A stretch of 64,000 bases of DNA from CAIKZZ01 sp035604595 (GTDB lineage: Bacteria; Pseudomonadota; Gammaproteobacteria; Steroidobacterales; Steroidobacteraceae): positions 1 to 64,000 of the forward strand of contig DATNIE010000008.1 in NCBI GenBank assembly GCA_035604595.1, in the 5' to 3' direction. A program made the position numbers and the translations under genes. Shown in pieces: positions 17,738 to 26,936 of the stretch. Within the stretch, counting starts at the first letter, position 1. The number at the start of each line of letters is the position of its first letter. The notes under the pieces were generated by a model. It was not told where the DNA came from. It searched no databases and worked only from the letters and a program-made list of their open reading frames with translations.

Positions 17738-20185
17738 TCAGTTGAACGGGTACTGGGCGACCTGGTGGACGACCTCGACGTCCTCGACTCCACCCGGGCC
17801 ATGGCAGATCGCACACGTCTCGACCGCCAGACCGGGAATCGTCCGTCCGTTCGCATCCTTCTGGACCGTCTTCGAGCCGCCATTTTGTGTCATGTGCAGG
17901 GCCGCGGTGCTGTCGGTATGGCACGCCGAGCACACCGACATGTTGGCCGAGGTCGCCGCGACCGGGTTCGGGTTGAGCGGATTGACAGCGGTGCCGTTGC
18001 TGGTCGTCGTCGCCTGCACGGCGCTGTCGTTGACCGGATAATCGGCGCCCGGAACGTGGCAGGTTTGGCAGTCGTTGATGTCGCCCGGGAAGATGACGGA
18101 GCTGAAGTCGTTCCGGGAGTTGCCGAAGCCGTAGACGACGAACGGCGTTGCGCCCAGCGAGGCACGGAATACTGCGCCGTGGATCGCGTGGATCATGACC
18201 TTGAAGTCGATCGTCTGCTCGTAGAGGCCATCGACCGGATCGACTCCCGTCACCACGTTGCTCGAGTTCGTGATGTTCTTGCGGAACTCGCCATCCGTGG
18301 CACCGGGGTTGTGGCACGCGACGCAGGCCTGCGGATTGTCGGTGCGGTTGTTACCGTGCTCCGTGAGCAGGTTGTGGCACCGGTCGCACTTGGTGATGTC
18401 AACTGCGGTCCGCCGCGGCACGGCTTTCGGATCGTCGACGGCACCGTAGGTGACCGTCGTCGTGACCGGGATCCGTTGCCAGCTCGTGCCGGGTGCCGTG
18501 CCCGCGTTCTGCGTGTCGACGGCCGGGTGCCCTTCGAACACGGCGCCGAGCGTCCCGATGCCGGCCGGCAGGCCGCCCGCTACCTTGGTCACGAGCGTAT
18601 ACACGCCGTTCGCGTCCGGTCCTGAGTAGCTCGCGAGCGCATCGCCCGGGCAACCAGGCACGACCGCGAGCGGATTGAACGACCAGGGCTGCGCGGGCGG
18701 GGAGTTGGAGCGGAAGTTGGTGTAGTCGCCGGTGCTCCACGCGACGTCGATCGCGAGCCGCGCCGAGCCGCCGCCGTGGCACACCACGCCGCCACCGTCG
18801 GTGCCGGAGAATGGCGTCGCCGACGCGAGGCTATAGGGCGCGTTGCTGTTGGTCGGATCGGTCACCGAGAACGTGATCTTGAGCTGGCCGCCGCTGACCG
18901 GGGCATTCCCGCTGGTCGCATCCGCCACCGACAAGACGTTCAAGCTGAACTTCGTGCCGGCCACCTTCTCAGGGATGACGTGCGCGGCCGCGACCTGCCA
19001 TGCGCCACCGCCGGTCGTGGCAGTCGGGCCGTGGCAGGTGACGCAGGCCGAGTCCGTGAGGCCCCCGAGGTTCGCCGCGCTGTGGTTCGCGCCGGTCGTG
19101 AAGTTGACGTTGTCGTGGCATGACCCGCATGCCTCGGCGTTCGGCACGGTCTGGTAGTTGTTCGTGTCCGGCGTCGCCCCGTCGCTGGCGTTATGGCAGG
19201 TCGTGCAGTTGCGCGGGTCCTGCGGGTAAACGACCGTGTTGAAGTTGTTCAACGAATTCATGTAGCCCCAGATCACGTAGCCGACGCCCTGCGCCGGCGC
19301 GGTGCTGCCCGCCGCAACCACGGTCGGAAGGTTCACGCCCGTGTGGATCTTGTGGACCATGACCTTGAAGTCGAGCGTGTTGCCCGAGTGCGGATCGGTG
19401 GTGCCCGGATTGTGGCAGACGACGCAGTACTCGGCGTCGGTGCGCGGGCCGCCGTGCAGCGCGAGCTTGTTGTGGCAGGCGTAGCACTCCATGTCGCTGA
19501 CGATGTCGCGCGTGAAGATGCCGGTGGTCGCGCCGGTCGATGGCTGCCAGGTGTAGGCGGCGTTATTGGTCGGGGTCGCGGTCGTGCCGCGAATCTCAAG
19601 GCCGATGCGATGCGTGAGCGTCCCGTCGTAGGCGACCGCCGGGCCGGTCGCGTCGGCGGGCGTGTACGTCCCGAGGTCCTGCGCCAAGGCGTAGGTATAG
19701 GTGCCGTCGTGGTTGTCGGTCAACGTGCCCGCGGTCGCGGTTTCTGTCGTCGCCTGTCGCGCCGGCGTCGTGCCCCACCAGGCGCCCGCGCCTGGCGTCA
19801 CGACCGTATTGATGTACGACTGCCAGGTGCTCGAGGTGCCGTTGTTGCCGGGCGTGAGCTTCGCGATCGCGAAGCTGATGGTCGACGGCTGCAAGCCGGT
19901 AATGCCCCGGCCCACCTCGTCGACCAGGAAGAATGCGACCGTCGGCGTACTGCCGCCGGTGACGCCCGTGATTTTCGCGGTGATCGTGTGGGCGAGGCTG
20001 ATGTCCTGGGCGAACGCTCCACCGCCGGATCCCGGGGGGCCGGCAGGGCCCGCGGCACCAGTCGCGCCCGCACCGCCGGTGCCTCCCGTGCTTCCGGAAC
20101 AGCCGGCGAGAGCGAGCGCGCCAAGCAGGGCGAGGAGAACGACAGGCAGGGCCCGAGCCGCTGTGGCGCGCTGTACCGCGAACAT
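17738..20185 (-). CDS. OmcA/MtrC-family decaheme surface lipoprotein
   Basis: An 815-residue lipoprotein: lipobox LALAGC with Cys29, then a Gly-rich collagen-like segment (31-57), a beta domain, five CxxCH sites (first Cys 234, 254, 327, 353, 381), a second beta domain and five more (600, 621, 706, 752, 791). The two-by-five layout is that of MtrC/OmcA, which stand on the cell surface and pass electrons to metals, electrodes or shuttles. AGGGGG precedes the start. The upstream gene is a paralogue with a nearly identical THRxGLEIRGTTATPTNN segment. A Cys-His (VVCH, about 469) outside the motifs is not a haem site. Confidence 0.92.
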   Translation of the reverse strand: MFAVQRATAARALPVVLLALLGALALAGCSGSTGGTGGAGATGAAGPAGPPGSGGGAFAQDISLAHTITAKITGVTGGSTPTVAFFLVDEVGRGITGLQPSTISFAIAKLTPGNNGTSSTWQSYINTVVTPGAGAWWGTTPARQATTETATAGTLTDNHDGTYTYALAQDLGTYTPADATGPAVAYDGTLTHRIGLEIRGTTATPTNNAAYTWQPSTGATTGIFTRDIVSDMECYACHNKLALHGGPRTDAEYCVVCHNPGTTDPHSGNTLDFKVMVHKIHTGVNLPTVVAAGSTAPAQGVGYVIWGYMNSLNNFNTVVYPQDPRNCTTCHNASDGATPDTNNYQTVPNAEACGSCHDNVNFTTGANHSAANLGGLTDSACVTCHGPTATTGGGAWQVAAAHVIPEKVAGTKFSLNVLSVADATSGNAPVSGGQLKITFSVTDPTNSNAPYSLASATPFSGTDGGGVVCHGGGSARLAIDVAWSTGDYTNFRSNSPPAQPWSFNPLAVVPGCPGDALASYSGPDANGVYTLVTKVAGGLPAGIGTLGAVFEGHPAVDTQNAGTAPGTSWQRIPVTTTVTYGAVDDPKAVPRRTAVDITKCDRCHNLLTEHGNNRTDNPQACVACHNPGATDGEFRKNITNSSNVVTGVDPVDGLYEQTIDFKVMIHAIHGAVFRASLGATPFVVYGFGNSRNDFSSVIFPGDINDCQTCHVPGADYPVNDSAVQATTTSNGTAVNPLNPNPVAATSANMSVCSACHTDSTAALHMTQNGGSKTVQKDANGRTIPGLAVETCAICHGPGGVEDVEVVHQVAQYPFN
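20015..20095 (-). repeat. Collagen-like Gly-X-Y codons in the OmcA/MtrC-like gene
   Basis: Codons 31-57, directly after the lipidated Cys29, carry Gly at every third position for nine triplets, ending in GPAGPPGSGG. This is a low-complexity, slippage-prone DNA repeat and encodes a segment that could form a collagen-like triple helix or an extended stalk between the membrane and the cytochrome domain. Confidence 0.75.
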
Positions 20186-20206
20186 GGATCGCCCCCTTTA
20201 GACGAC

Positions 20207-20234
20207 GGGCCCGGCGCGTCGTCGCGCCGGGCCC
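20207..20234 (-). terminator. Strong GC hairpin between the two OmcA/MtrC-like genes
   Basis: A perfect 12-bp stem (GGGCCCGGCGCG and its complement) with a TCGT loop lies between the stop of the first decaheme gene (20254) and the Shine-Dalgarno sequence of the second. There is no run of T after it on the minus strand, so it is not a textbook intrinsic terminator. Likely roles are partial termination, or an RNA processing and stability element that sets different amounts of the two surface cytochromes. Confidence 0.55.
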
Positions 20235-20253
20235 TGTGCTCGGTCAACCTAGA

Positions 20254-22980
20254 CTACTGGAATGAAGATACGTTGTGCATCTTCCCGACGTCGGCAATGG
20301 CGCCGGGACCATGGCACACCGTGCACGCCTCCGTCTGGTACTGCGGCAGCGTCGAGCCGTTCGCCGCCTTGATCGGCACCGGGTTCTCCGCCTGCATCGC
20401 CGCCGTGATGCCGCCATTCTGCGACATGTGCGACTGCGCCGACGTGTCCGCGTGGCACGATCCGCACGCGGCAACGTTTGGCGTGATCGCGATGTCATCC
20501 TGCGCGCCCACGGCAGTGCCGGCGTTAATCGTCGTCGCGAACACTGTCGTACCGACCGGGTAGAACGTCGTGCCGCCCGTCGTGTGGCAGTTGTAGCAGT
20601 TGGCCCCTGCATTCGCGGCCGCCGAGCTCGGGTTGGCCGTCCACGGGAACAGGATCGGGTTGCTGCTGAGGTCCGCCCTTTCCATGAACGACGTCGGCGT
20701 CGGTTCCGGCGCGGTCGAGGTGAAGTCGTGCCCGCCGTACCGGTACTGGGCCGAGTGGATCGAGTGGATGAAGAACTTGAAGTCGATCGAACCAGACGTC
20801 GTCGGAACCAGAGTCCCACTGGCGGTCAGAAGCCCGGCGGCGTTCGCACCCGACACATTCTCCGGATTGTGGCACTGAGTGCACAGGAGCTCATTGTCGT
20901 TACGCGCCCACGTGTGCCAGGACAGCTTCTTGTGGCAGAGGTCGCAGTTGTTGATATCGACTACAACGCGCCGAGCCACAGCCGTCGACGACGAGATCGG
21001 GAACGCGACCGGCCCAGCGCTCGTGACCGGTGTCACCCAATACTCCGTCGGCTGGCCGGCCGGCGCGACATTCGTGACCGCCCGACCCTCGATGAACACG
21101 GAGCCTGACACGTTGCCGTTGATACCGACCAGACCACCGGGGACGTTGGCCGGGATCGCGACCAGGGAGTCCTGCGTGTAGCTGCCGTCCGCGTTCGCTG
21201 CCGGCGGTGTACCGGTCGTCGAGGTCGCGGTGGCCGGTGAGAACGCCGGCACTCCGTTGGTGAACGTGAACGCCAGGAACCTGATTCCCACCCCGTACGC
21301 GTGGTTGCCGCCGTTGCTCGGCGCGGTCCGCGTGCTGTAGGGGTTCGTGAAGTCGGCGTTGGTGAGCGCGACGTCGACCGACACGGTCGGCCCATTCGCA
21401 CCGAGCGGTGAGTTCGCCGGCATGAAGTTCGTGATGTCAAAGCCGGACGAGGCCGTGGACGGGTTGTTGTTCGGGCCGCCGAGTGACAGCGTATTGCCCG
21501 ATCCGTCGGTGATCTTGATTGTCGCGCGTACGTAATCGCCCGGCGGGATCTGGCAGATGGTCGTCGTCGGCTTCGGGCAATTCACGACCGGGTCCGGGAT
21601 CTTGGGACCGGCCGGATTGGCCGCATTGACGATGACCGGCGCCAAACCTTGGACGACGAACTTGATATTCGCCGCGTTCACGTTCTGCGTGATCGCGTGC
21701 GCATCGCCGGTATCAGCCCACAGCGCCGCACCGAACGTGCCGATCTTGTAGCCGTGGCACTCGGCGCACTGCGCGTCGGTTGCCTGCACCGGGTGATTGG
21801 CTGTGCCCGCCGCCGCCGCCGGGTTGGTCGTGTCGTGGCAGGCCGTGCACGCTTCCGTGTACGGAACTGTCGCGTAGTTGCCCGCATCCGGCGTCGCCGC
21901 GTCGCTCGTGTTGTGGCAGGTCGTGCAGTTACGCTGGTCCTGCGGCCACAGCACTTTGTTGAAGTTGTTGAACGATCCACCGTGGCCGAAGATCGCGTAG
22001 CCGACGCCCTGCGTCGGGGCGTTGACACCGGTGACGCCTGCCGCCACGACGGTCGGCAAGCTCGTACCCATGTGGATCTTGTGCACCAGTACGTTGAAGT
22101 TGAGCGAGTTGCCCGACGAGGGGTCGGCGTTGCCGATGTTGTGGCAGAGCACACAGTACTCGGCCTGGATGCGCGGGCCGCCGTGCAGCATGAGCCTCGC
22201 GTGGCAGGCATCGCACTCGGTGCTGCTGACGATGTAGCGCGTCAGCGTAAAGCCGGTGGTCGCGCCGGTCCCCGGCAGGTAGTCATAGACGCCGTTGTTG
22301 GTCGGCGTCGCGGTCGTGCCGCGGATCTCGAGCCCGACGCGATGGGTCAGCGTCCCGTCGTAGGCGATCGTCAGCGGGACGCCGCTCACTGCGGGGTTGG
22401 CCGCATAATTCGCGGTTGTCGTCGTCGCGTACGCCGTCAGGCTCTGGCTCAGCGTGTAGCTGTAGGTGCCGTCGCCGTTGTCGGTGAACGTCGCGCCCGC
22501 CGTGGTTGCCCCCTCGAGGCCGGGCTGCACCATCGCCACCTTCGCCCACGCGGCCGGTGTCGTACCGGTAGCCGGCTTCGCGACGGACGTGATGTAGTTA
22601 ACCCACTGGCTCGACCTGCCGCTGCCGGCCGGCGCCGGCTGCAACTGGGCGATGCCGAAGGAGACCGTGGAAGCCGTGAGCCCCTTGATCGGATCGCCGT
22701 TCTGGTCAACCAGCGAGAAATTGATGGTCGGCGTCGCGCCGCCCGTCACGTTGGTGACGGTCGCGGTGAGCGTTGTCGCAGTCGAGATGTCGAGCGCGGT
22801 CACGGGGCCGGCGGGGCCCGTTGGGCCCGTCGGGCCGGTCGCACCGGTTGGGCCTGTCGCGCCGGTCGCGCCCGCGGCGCCGTTGCTCCCGTTCGAGCAT
22901 CCGGCCAGCAGCACCGCTGCAACCAGGGCCGATGCAAGACCACACAGAAACGTTCCCGTAAACCCGTTGCGCTCGCTCAT
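20254..22980 (-). CDS. OmcA/MtrC-family decaheme surface lipoprotein (paralogue)
   Basis: A 908-residue lipoprotein and the first gene of the outer-membrane conduit run. Lipobox LLAGC (Cys28) is followed by ten Gly-X-Y triplets (31-60), then the OmcA/MtrC layout: beta domain, pentahaem cluster (first Cys 256, 276, 352, 378, 405), beta domain, second cluster (679, 700, 795, 839, 886). It is longer than the next gene mainly in the second beta domain. GGGGAG precedes the start at 22980. In Shewanella, MtrC binds the MtrAB barrel and OmcA docks on top; which of the two paralogues plays each part here is unknown. Confidence 0.92.
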   Translation of the reverse strand: MSERNGFTGTFLCGLASALVAAVLLAGCSNGSNGAAGATGATGPTGATGPTGPTGPAGPVTALDISTATTLTATVTNVTGGATPTINFSLVDQNGDPIKGLTASTVSFGIAQLQPAPAGSGRSSQWVNYITSVAKPATGTTPAAWAKVAMVQPGLEGATTAGATFTDNGDGTYSYTLSQSLTAYATTTTANYAANPAVSGVPLTIAYDGTLTHRVGLEIRGTTATPTNNGVYDYLPGTGATTGFTLTRYIVSSTECDACHARLMLHGGPRIQAEYCVLCHNIGNADPSSGNSLNFNVLVHKIHMGTSLPTVVAAGVTGVNAPTQGVGYAIFGHGGSFNNFNKVLWPQDQRNCTTCHNTSDAATPDAGNYATVPYTEACTACHDTTNPAAAAGTANHPVQATDAQCAECHGYKIGTFGAALWADTGDAHAITQNVNAANIKFVVQGLAPVIVNAANPAGPKIPDPVVNCPKPTTTICQIPPGDYVRATIKITDGSGNTLSLGGPNNNPSTASSGFDITNFMPANSPLGANGPTVSVDVALTNADFTNPYSTRTAPSNGGNHAYGVGIRFLAFTFTNGVPAFSPATATSTTGTPPAANADGSYTQDSLVAIPANVPGGLVGINGNVSGSVFIEGRAVTNVAPAGQPTEYWVTPVTSAGPVAFPISSSTAVARRVVVDINNCDLCHKKLSWHTWARNDNELLCTQCHNPENVSGANAAGLLTASGTLVPTTSGSIDFKFFIHSIHSAQYRYGGHDFTSTAPEPTPTSFMERADLSSNPILFPWTANPSSAAANAGANCYNCHTTGGTTFYPVGTTVFATTINAGTAVGAQDDIAITPNVAACGSCHADTSAQSHMSQNGGITAAMQAENPVPIKAANGSTLPQYQTEACTVCHGPGAIADVGKMHNVSSFQ
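22801..22890 (-). repeat. Collagen-like Gly-X-Y codons in the first OmcA/MtrC-like gene
   Basis: Codons 31-60 have Gly at every third position without a break (GAT, GPT and GPA triplets, ten in all), directly after the lipidated Cys28. At DNA level this is an imperfect 9-bp tandem repeat. It is cleaner and richer in Pro than the equivalent in the neighbouring paralogue. Confidence 0.8.
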
Positions 22981-23571
22981 GTAATTTCTCCCCAGGGTGG
23001 CAGGCGGCCCGAAAAAAAACCGCCCGCCGGCAGTGTTCGCGCCGACGAACGATGCGCCGCACAACCGATTTGTGCAGTTGGGGAATGTGCGTAACCGCCT
23101 TGCATGGAGCGAGACTGGATGCCTCGCTGCCGGGCCTCGTGCCCTGGATCCGCCCGTGTTCCGATGTGCGGTAGCGCAGACAGGTGCGTTGGAGTGACCG
23201 TCTGTTACGCGCCCTGTTACACCGCCGCACGGTGGCCGTCACAAAATACGCGCCAATCCCGATGCGCAACCGCCAACGGTACCTGCCGGACTGCCGCAGC
23301 GGCTTCTGCACGTGCACTCGTCGCTCGTTTTGCGCGACTCTAGTGTTATAGGTCTCGCACCGCCTGCCAGTTGCGTCGCCGCTCGTCGATACGTGCTTGT
23401 CGTAATGGCAGCGACAGCAGCTCGGCGGCTGCGGATGACCGTTGTGGCTCGGTTAGGTATTCCTACTGATGTTCATCTGCGGGGATAGGTCCCTGCAGAT
23501 GTCACGGAGCGTGCCGCCGACTGCGCCGGCCGGGTCACGGCAGACGGGTGGCGAACCGCGTGATCGAGCGA
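22981..23571. promoter_or_regulatory. 591-bp control region upstream of the decaheme operon
   Basis: No gene is visible. Close to the omcA/mtrC-like start lies an inverted repeat (GGCGG at 23003-23007 with CCGCC at 23020-23024) whose transcript loop is eight U residues, a few bases before the Shine-Dalgarno sequence. Further up, CTGTTAC occurs twice (23202-23208 and 23214-23220), 12 bp apart, on one face of the helix, like a response-regulator box. The cytochrome c4 gene ends at 23572 in the same direction. I could not pick a convincing -35/-10 pair. Confidence 0.4.
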
Positions 23572-24153
23572 TCAGCGGTAGCTGGCGTAGTAGTTGACGA
23601 TTGCCTCGATGTCCTGGTCGGACAGCTTCTCGGTCTGCCGGCGCATGCTCGGCGGTTGCTTGCGGTGCCCGGAACGGTATTGGCTCAGGGCATAGCGGAG
23701 GTAATCGGCCCACTGGCCGTGCAGGATGCTCTTCTCCGCATCGGCGGGATTCTCGCCGTGGCAGACCGCGCAGTAGTCCTCGTGCAGCTGCCGCCCTTGT
23801 TCGACCAGCCCGGGCTTGAAAGGCTGCTGGGCACGCTTGAATGGGAACGCAGCGAAATGCTCGGCCAGCTCCTTGATCTGCTGGTCCGTCATGCCCACGA
23901 CGATCTTGCACATGCGCGCGACCGGCCCGCAGTCGCGCGCGCCGTCCCGATAGGAGCGCAGCGCATCCGCCTGCAGTCGCGCCGGGAGCCCCGCGATGCT
24001 CGGGTACGCCGACTCATCGCTGACGCCTCTGTCGCCATGGCAGATCGTGCATTTCCCGAGCAGTTCTGCATCGGCCGCCTGGGCGGTCGCGGCGCCAAGC
24101 GCTAGCCCGGCCAGCAACAGCACGGACAAGGCCAGCCGAAAACTAATGCGCAT
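23572..24153 (-). CDS. Cytochrome c4-like dihaem periplasmic protein
   Basis: A 193-residue protein with a signal peptide (cleaved near AQA-ADAE) and two class I cytochrome domains, with CTICH at Cys35 and CAVCH at Cys128. Each domain ends in a SDQDIEAIVNYYASYR-type helix as in cytochrome c4. Three more Cys (in ARDCGPVARMC and nearby) are unusual. Cytochromes c4 carry electrons across the periplasm, here perhaps from the inner-membrane modules to MtrA. It starts 96 bases after the NapC/ImcH-like gene and ends the minus-strand run of inner-membrane genes. Confidence 0.9.
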   Translation of the reverse strand: MRISFRLALSVLLLAGLALGAATAQAADAELLGKCTICHGDRGVSDESAYPSIAGLPARLQADALRSYRDGARDCGPVARMCKIVVGMTDQQIKELAEHFAAFPFKRAQQPFKPGLVEQGRQLHEDYCAVCHGENPADAEKSILHGQWADYLRYALSQYRSGHRKQPPSMRRQTEKLSDQDIEAIVNYYASYR

Positions 24154-24248
24154 GGTCGCTACTCCGTCCCGCACATCTGCCGGCCGTGCAGATGTCTCCA
24201 ACGTTGTGTTACGCGGCCCGCCGGTGGGGTCGTGTGCGTCGCTTGCGG

Positions 24249-25649
24249 TCATGGCGCGATGGTCTTGAGGATCGCAGGGCTTTGCTCTTCCTGTGCCAGG
24301 ATCGTGTGGCACAGACCACAATCACGCTGAATCTTCTCGCCATCATCGGTCTTGTGCTTGCGGTCGTGGCATCGCCAGCATCCAGGTGAATCGAAGTGCT
24401 GGATGTTGTCCGGGTAGGTCCCCCAGGTGACCTTCATCTGCGGGAACACGTTCGAGGTGTAGATCACCTGCAGCTCGCGGATCGCCTGCTCGATGGCGGC
24501 ATTGCTGTGGTCCGCGACCTGTGGGTAGTTCGTCTGGTAGAACGCGCGCATCTCGCGCGCGATCGATGCCTTGGCCACCTCCTGGTTCGGGTAGTCGGCC
24601 TTGAGGACCGTGAGCGACTCGCGCTTCAGGAATGGCAGCGACTTGTCCATGTAGCCGCTGGCCATGGCATTGTCGACCTCGTCGATCGGCATGCTGAAGC
24701 GGTGCGTGGGCCGGTTGTGGCAATCGATGCAGTCCATCGTCCGCCAGTCCGACGCGTCCTTCGGTGTTTCGCTGGCCTTGAACAGCTTGACCTTGCCGCT
24801 CGCGTCGGTGGCCTCGACGTCGTAGATCGTCTGGCGGTCGGCGCTCGCCTTGTACCGAATCCGGACGCCGGGGTTGACGTGCCAGTGGATGCCGGAGGAC
24901 TCGCGCCCGGCGATGCCGCCGACCCTCAGCAGCACCGCGGTCTTGAGTTCGGTGTTGGCCTCATCGTCGGTATACACGGTCTTGACGAGGAGCTTGTCGC
25001 CGACGAAGGTCGCCGGCCAGTGGCAGACCTCGCAGGTCTCGCGCGCCGGGCGCAGGTTGCCGATCGGGGTCGCGATCGGCGTCGGATAGAGATGGAACGT
25101 GACCGCCACCAGCTGCCAGGTGCCCGACAGCTTCGACTTGACGAACCAGTCAGCGCCGGGGCCGATGTGGCACTCGGCACACGCCACGCGGGCATGCGGC
25201 GAGCGCTCATGCGCGGTGTACTCTGGTTGCATAACGGTGTGGCAGACGGTGCCGCAGAAGGCGGTCGAGTCCATGACCTCGATGCCCTTGTAGGTCGCAG
25301 CCGCCAGCACCACCACGCTGACTGTCGACAGTGCCATCAACCCGATGATCGACTTGCGCGTCCGCTCGTTGTTCATGTCGAGGATCGGGAAGCGCTGTTC
25401 CTCGCCCCGCCTGTGGCCGGCGGCGCGCTTGCGCTCGCGGCGGATTCCGATCGGAATCAGGACCAGCCCGAGCAGCAGCACGCCCGGCAGCAGGACGAAC
25501 GTGATGATGCCGAGGTAGGCGCCGCCGCGCAGTCCGATGGCCTGAACGGCGATTAGCGACAGAATCAGTGTCAGGCTGCCAACGACGAGCGCCGTGCCGA
25601 TCAGGCTGATGGTGTTGCGGGTCAGCGCCGCGAAGTAGTGCTTCGGCAT
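24249..25649 (-). CDS. NapC/NirT-family membrane multihaem cytochrome (ImcH-like)
   Basis: A 466-residue protein with three hydrophobic segments (about 12-40, 44-68 and 99-121) and a periplasmic part with six haem sites: an unusual CGTVCH at Cys132 (three residues between the cysteines) followed by canonical CxxCH at 157, 206, 307, 424 and 444. The HTVMQPEYTAHERSPHARVACAECHIGPGA stretch is the NapC/NirT quinol-site region. The long C-terminal part and CX3CH are like Geobacter ImcH rather than the tetrahaem CymA. It should oxidise menaquinol or ubiquinol and feed periplasmic cytochromes. It follows the NrfD gene by 69 bases. Confidence 0.88.
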   Translation of the reverse strand: MPKHYFAALTRNTISLIGTALVVGSLTLILSLIAVQAIGLRGGAYLGIITFVLLPGVLLLGLVLIPIGIRRERKRAAGHRRGEEQRFPILDMNNERTRKSIIGLMALSTVSVVVLAAATYKGIEVMDSTAFCGTVCHTVMQPEYTAHERSPHARVACAECHIGPGADWFVKSKLSGTWQLVAVTFHLYPTPIATPIGNLRPARETCEVCHWPATFVGDKLLVKTVYTDDEANTELKTAVLLRVGGIAGRESSGIHWHVNPGVRIRYKASADRQTIYDVEATDASGKVKLFKASETPKDASDWRTMDCIDCHNRPTHRFSMPIDEVDNAMASGYMDKSLPFLKRESLTVLKADYPNQEVAKASIAREMRAFYQTNYPQVADHSNAAIEQAIRELQVIYTSNVFPQMKVTWGTYPDNIQHFDSPGCWRCHDRKHKTDDGEKIQRDCGLCHTILAQEEQSPAILKTIAP

Positions 25650-25718
25650 GTTTACCCTCTGCGTACAGCGGCTCGGGGCAGATCCGGCCTGCCAGCCACA
25701 TTGATGCCGCGGCCGGTC

Positions 25719-26936
25719 TCAGATCGGCGCCGCGTGCTCCTCGATGTGGCGGGTCGGCAGCAGACGGATGAGCACGGTGAGGATAACAAATGGCGCGATC
25801 AGCAGCACCGCGGCCGTCAGCAGGCTTTCAATGCCCGTCAGTTCCATCTTGTAGCCCATCAGGCCGCGGAAGCTCTTGGAGTACAGCTGGCCGCCAATGA
25901 CGACGTTCCAGCGCATGCTGAAGATTCCAAGCTGAATCAGCAACGCCGACGTGAAGTACAGCAGCTTGCGAAACTCCTCGTTGAAGCGTTTGCTGCGGAC
26001 CAGCACCAGAATGACCAGCGGCAGCAGCATGCCGAGCAGCACCTGCAGGATCAGAAGGCTCGTGAACAGCTTGGCCGAGACCAGCTGACCGAGGATCTTG
26101 ATCGATTCCTCGCTCTGGTACAGGCGGTGGATATAGTCCAGGCCCTCGAGCGCGAAATCTACGATGATCGCGACGAGCAGGAACAGCCCGACCTTGTCGA
26201 GGCACCGCATGTCGAGCTTCTCGTTGCGCACCAGGCAGAGCACGATGTAGACGAACATCACCATCGCGATGCCGGAGACGATCGCCGACATCAGGAACAC
26301 GATCGGCATCAGCACGCTCCCCCACCACGGGTTCGCTTTGACCGAGCCGAAGATGAAGCCGACGTAGCCATGCAGCAGAAACGCCGAGGGAATGCCGATG
26401 ATCGTGACGATCTTGCTCGCCTTGTGGTCGAAGGCGATTGCCTCGGGGCTCACGTCTTTGGAGTACAGCGACAACGCCCGGTACAGGTGGCCCAGAATTC
26501 CGCGGCAGCGGTTCGCCATCAGGATCAGCTGCTGGCGGTACTCGAACCACACCTCGATCAGGAGGACGCCCATCAGGTACCACAGGTACACAAAGCCGAA
26601 CATGGCCATCGCCGAGGTCGGCTGCGGCGTCATGTAGATCTCATAGGCGCGCTCCGGGTGCCCCAGGTGCAGCTGCAGCGGCAGCGGCGCAACCAGCATG
26701 AACGCCAGGGCGGTGAGCAGCGCGAGCCGGTAGATCGGCTGCACCTCGACCACGTTGAACACCTTGACCAGCGAGGCGAGAATGAACGCGCCGGCGACAA
26801 TTCCCGTGAGGTAAGGATAGACCACGATCAGGATCGCCCACTGGGTCTCGACCTCGTTGGGGTAGATGAAGCCGATCACCTGACTCAGCTGGCTGGCCAG
26901 CTGCTCATACAGCGCTGTCGGCACCGCGGCGTTCAT
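25719..26936 (-). CDS. NrfD/PsrC-family integral membrane quinone oxidoreductase subunit
   Basis: A 405-residue protein with about ten hydrophobic segments, related to NrfD, PsrC, HybB and DmsC, which hold a quinone site in the membrane and have no cofactor of their own. Landmarks are LPLQLHLGHPERAYEIYMTP and the later MRWNVVIGGQ, typical for the family. Its start overlaps the stop of the FeS gene as ATGA, so both form a complex with the octahaem subunit, comparable to the Cbc4-type quinone oxidoreductases of Geobacter and to alternative complex III modules. Confidence 0.92.
   Translation of the reverse strand: MNAAVPTALYEQLASQLSQVIGFIYPNEVETQWAILIVVYPYLTGIVAGAFILASLVKVFNVVEVQPIYRLALLTALAFMLVAPLPLQLHLGHPERAYEIYMTPQPTSAMAMFGFVYLWYLMGVLLIEVWFEYRQQLILMANRCRGILGHLYRALSLYSKDVSPEAIAFDHKASKIVTIIGIPSAFLLHGYVGFIFGSVKANPWWGSVLMPIVFLMSAIVSGIAMVMFVYIVLCLVRNEKLDMRCLDKVGLFLLVAIIVDFALEGLDYIHRLYQSEESIKILGQLVSAKLFTSLLILQVLLGMLLPLVILVLVRSKRFNEEFRKLLYFTSALLIQLGIFSMRWNVVIGGQLYSKSFRGLMGYKMELTGIESLLTAAVLLIAPFVILTVLIRLLPTRHIEEHAAPI

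Noticed and set aside
18775..18790. Extra haem site at VVCH in the OmcA/MtrC-like protein
   Set aside because: There is a single Cys before CH at the needed distance only with Gly, so it is not CxxCH; the count stays at ten.
22801..22890. Regular short repeats as CRISPR or satellite array
   Set aside because: The 9-bp periodicity lies in a reading frame and encodes Gly-X-Y triplets; there are no spacers.
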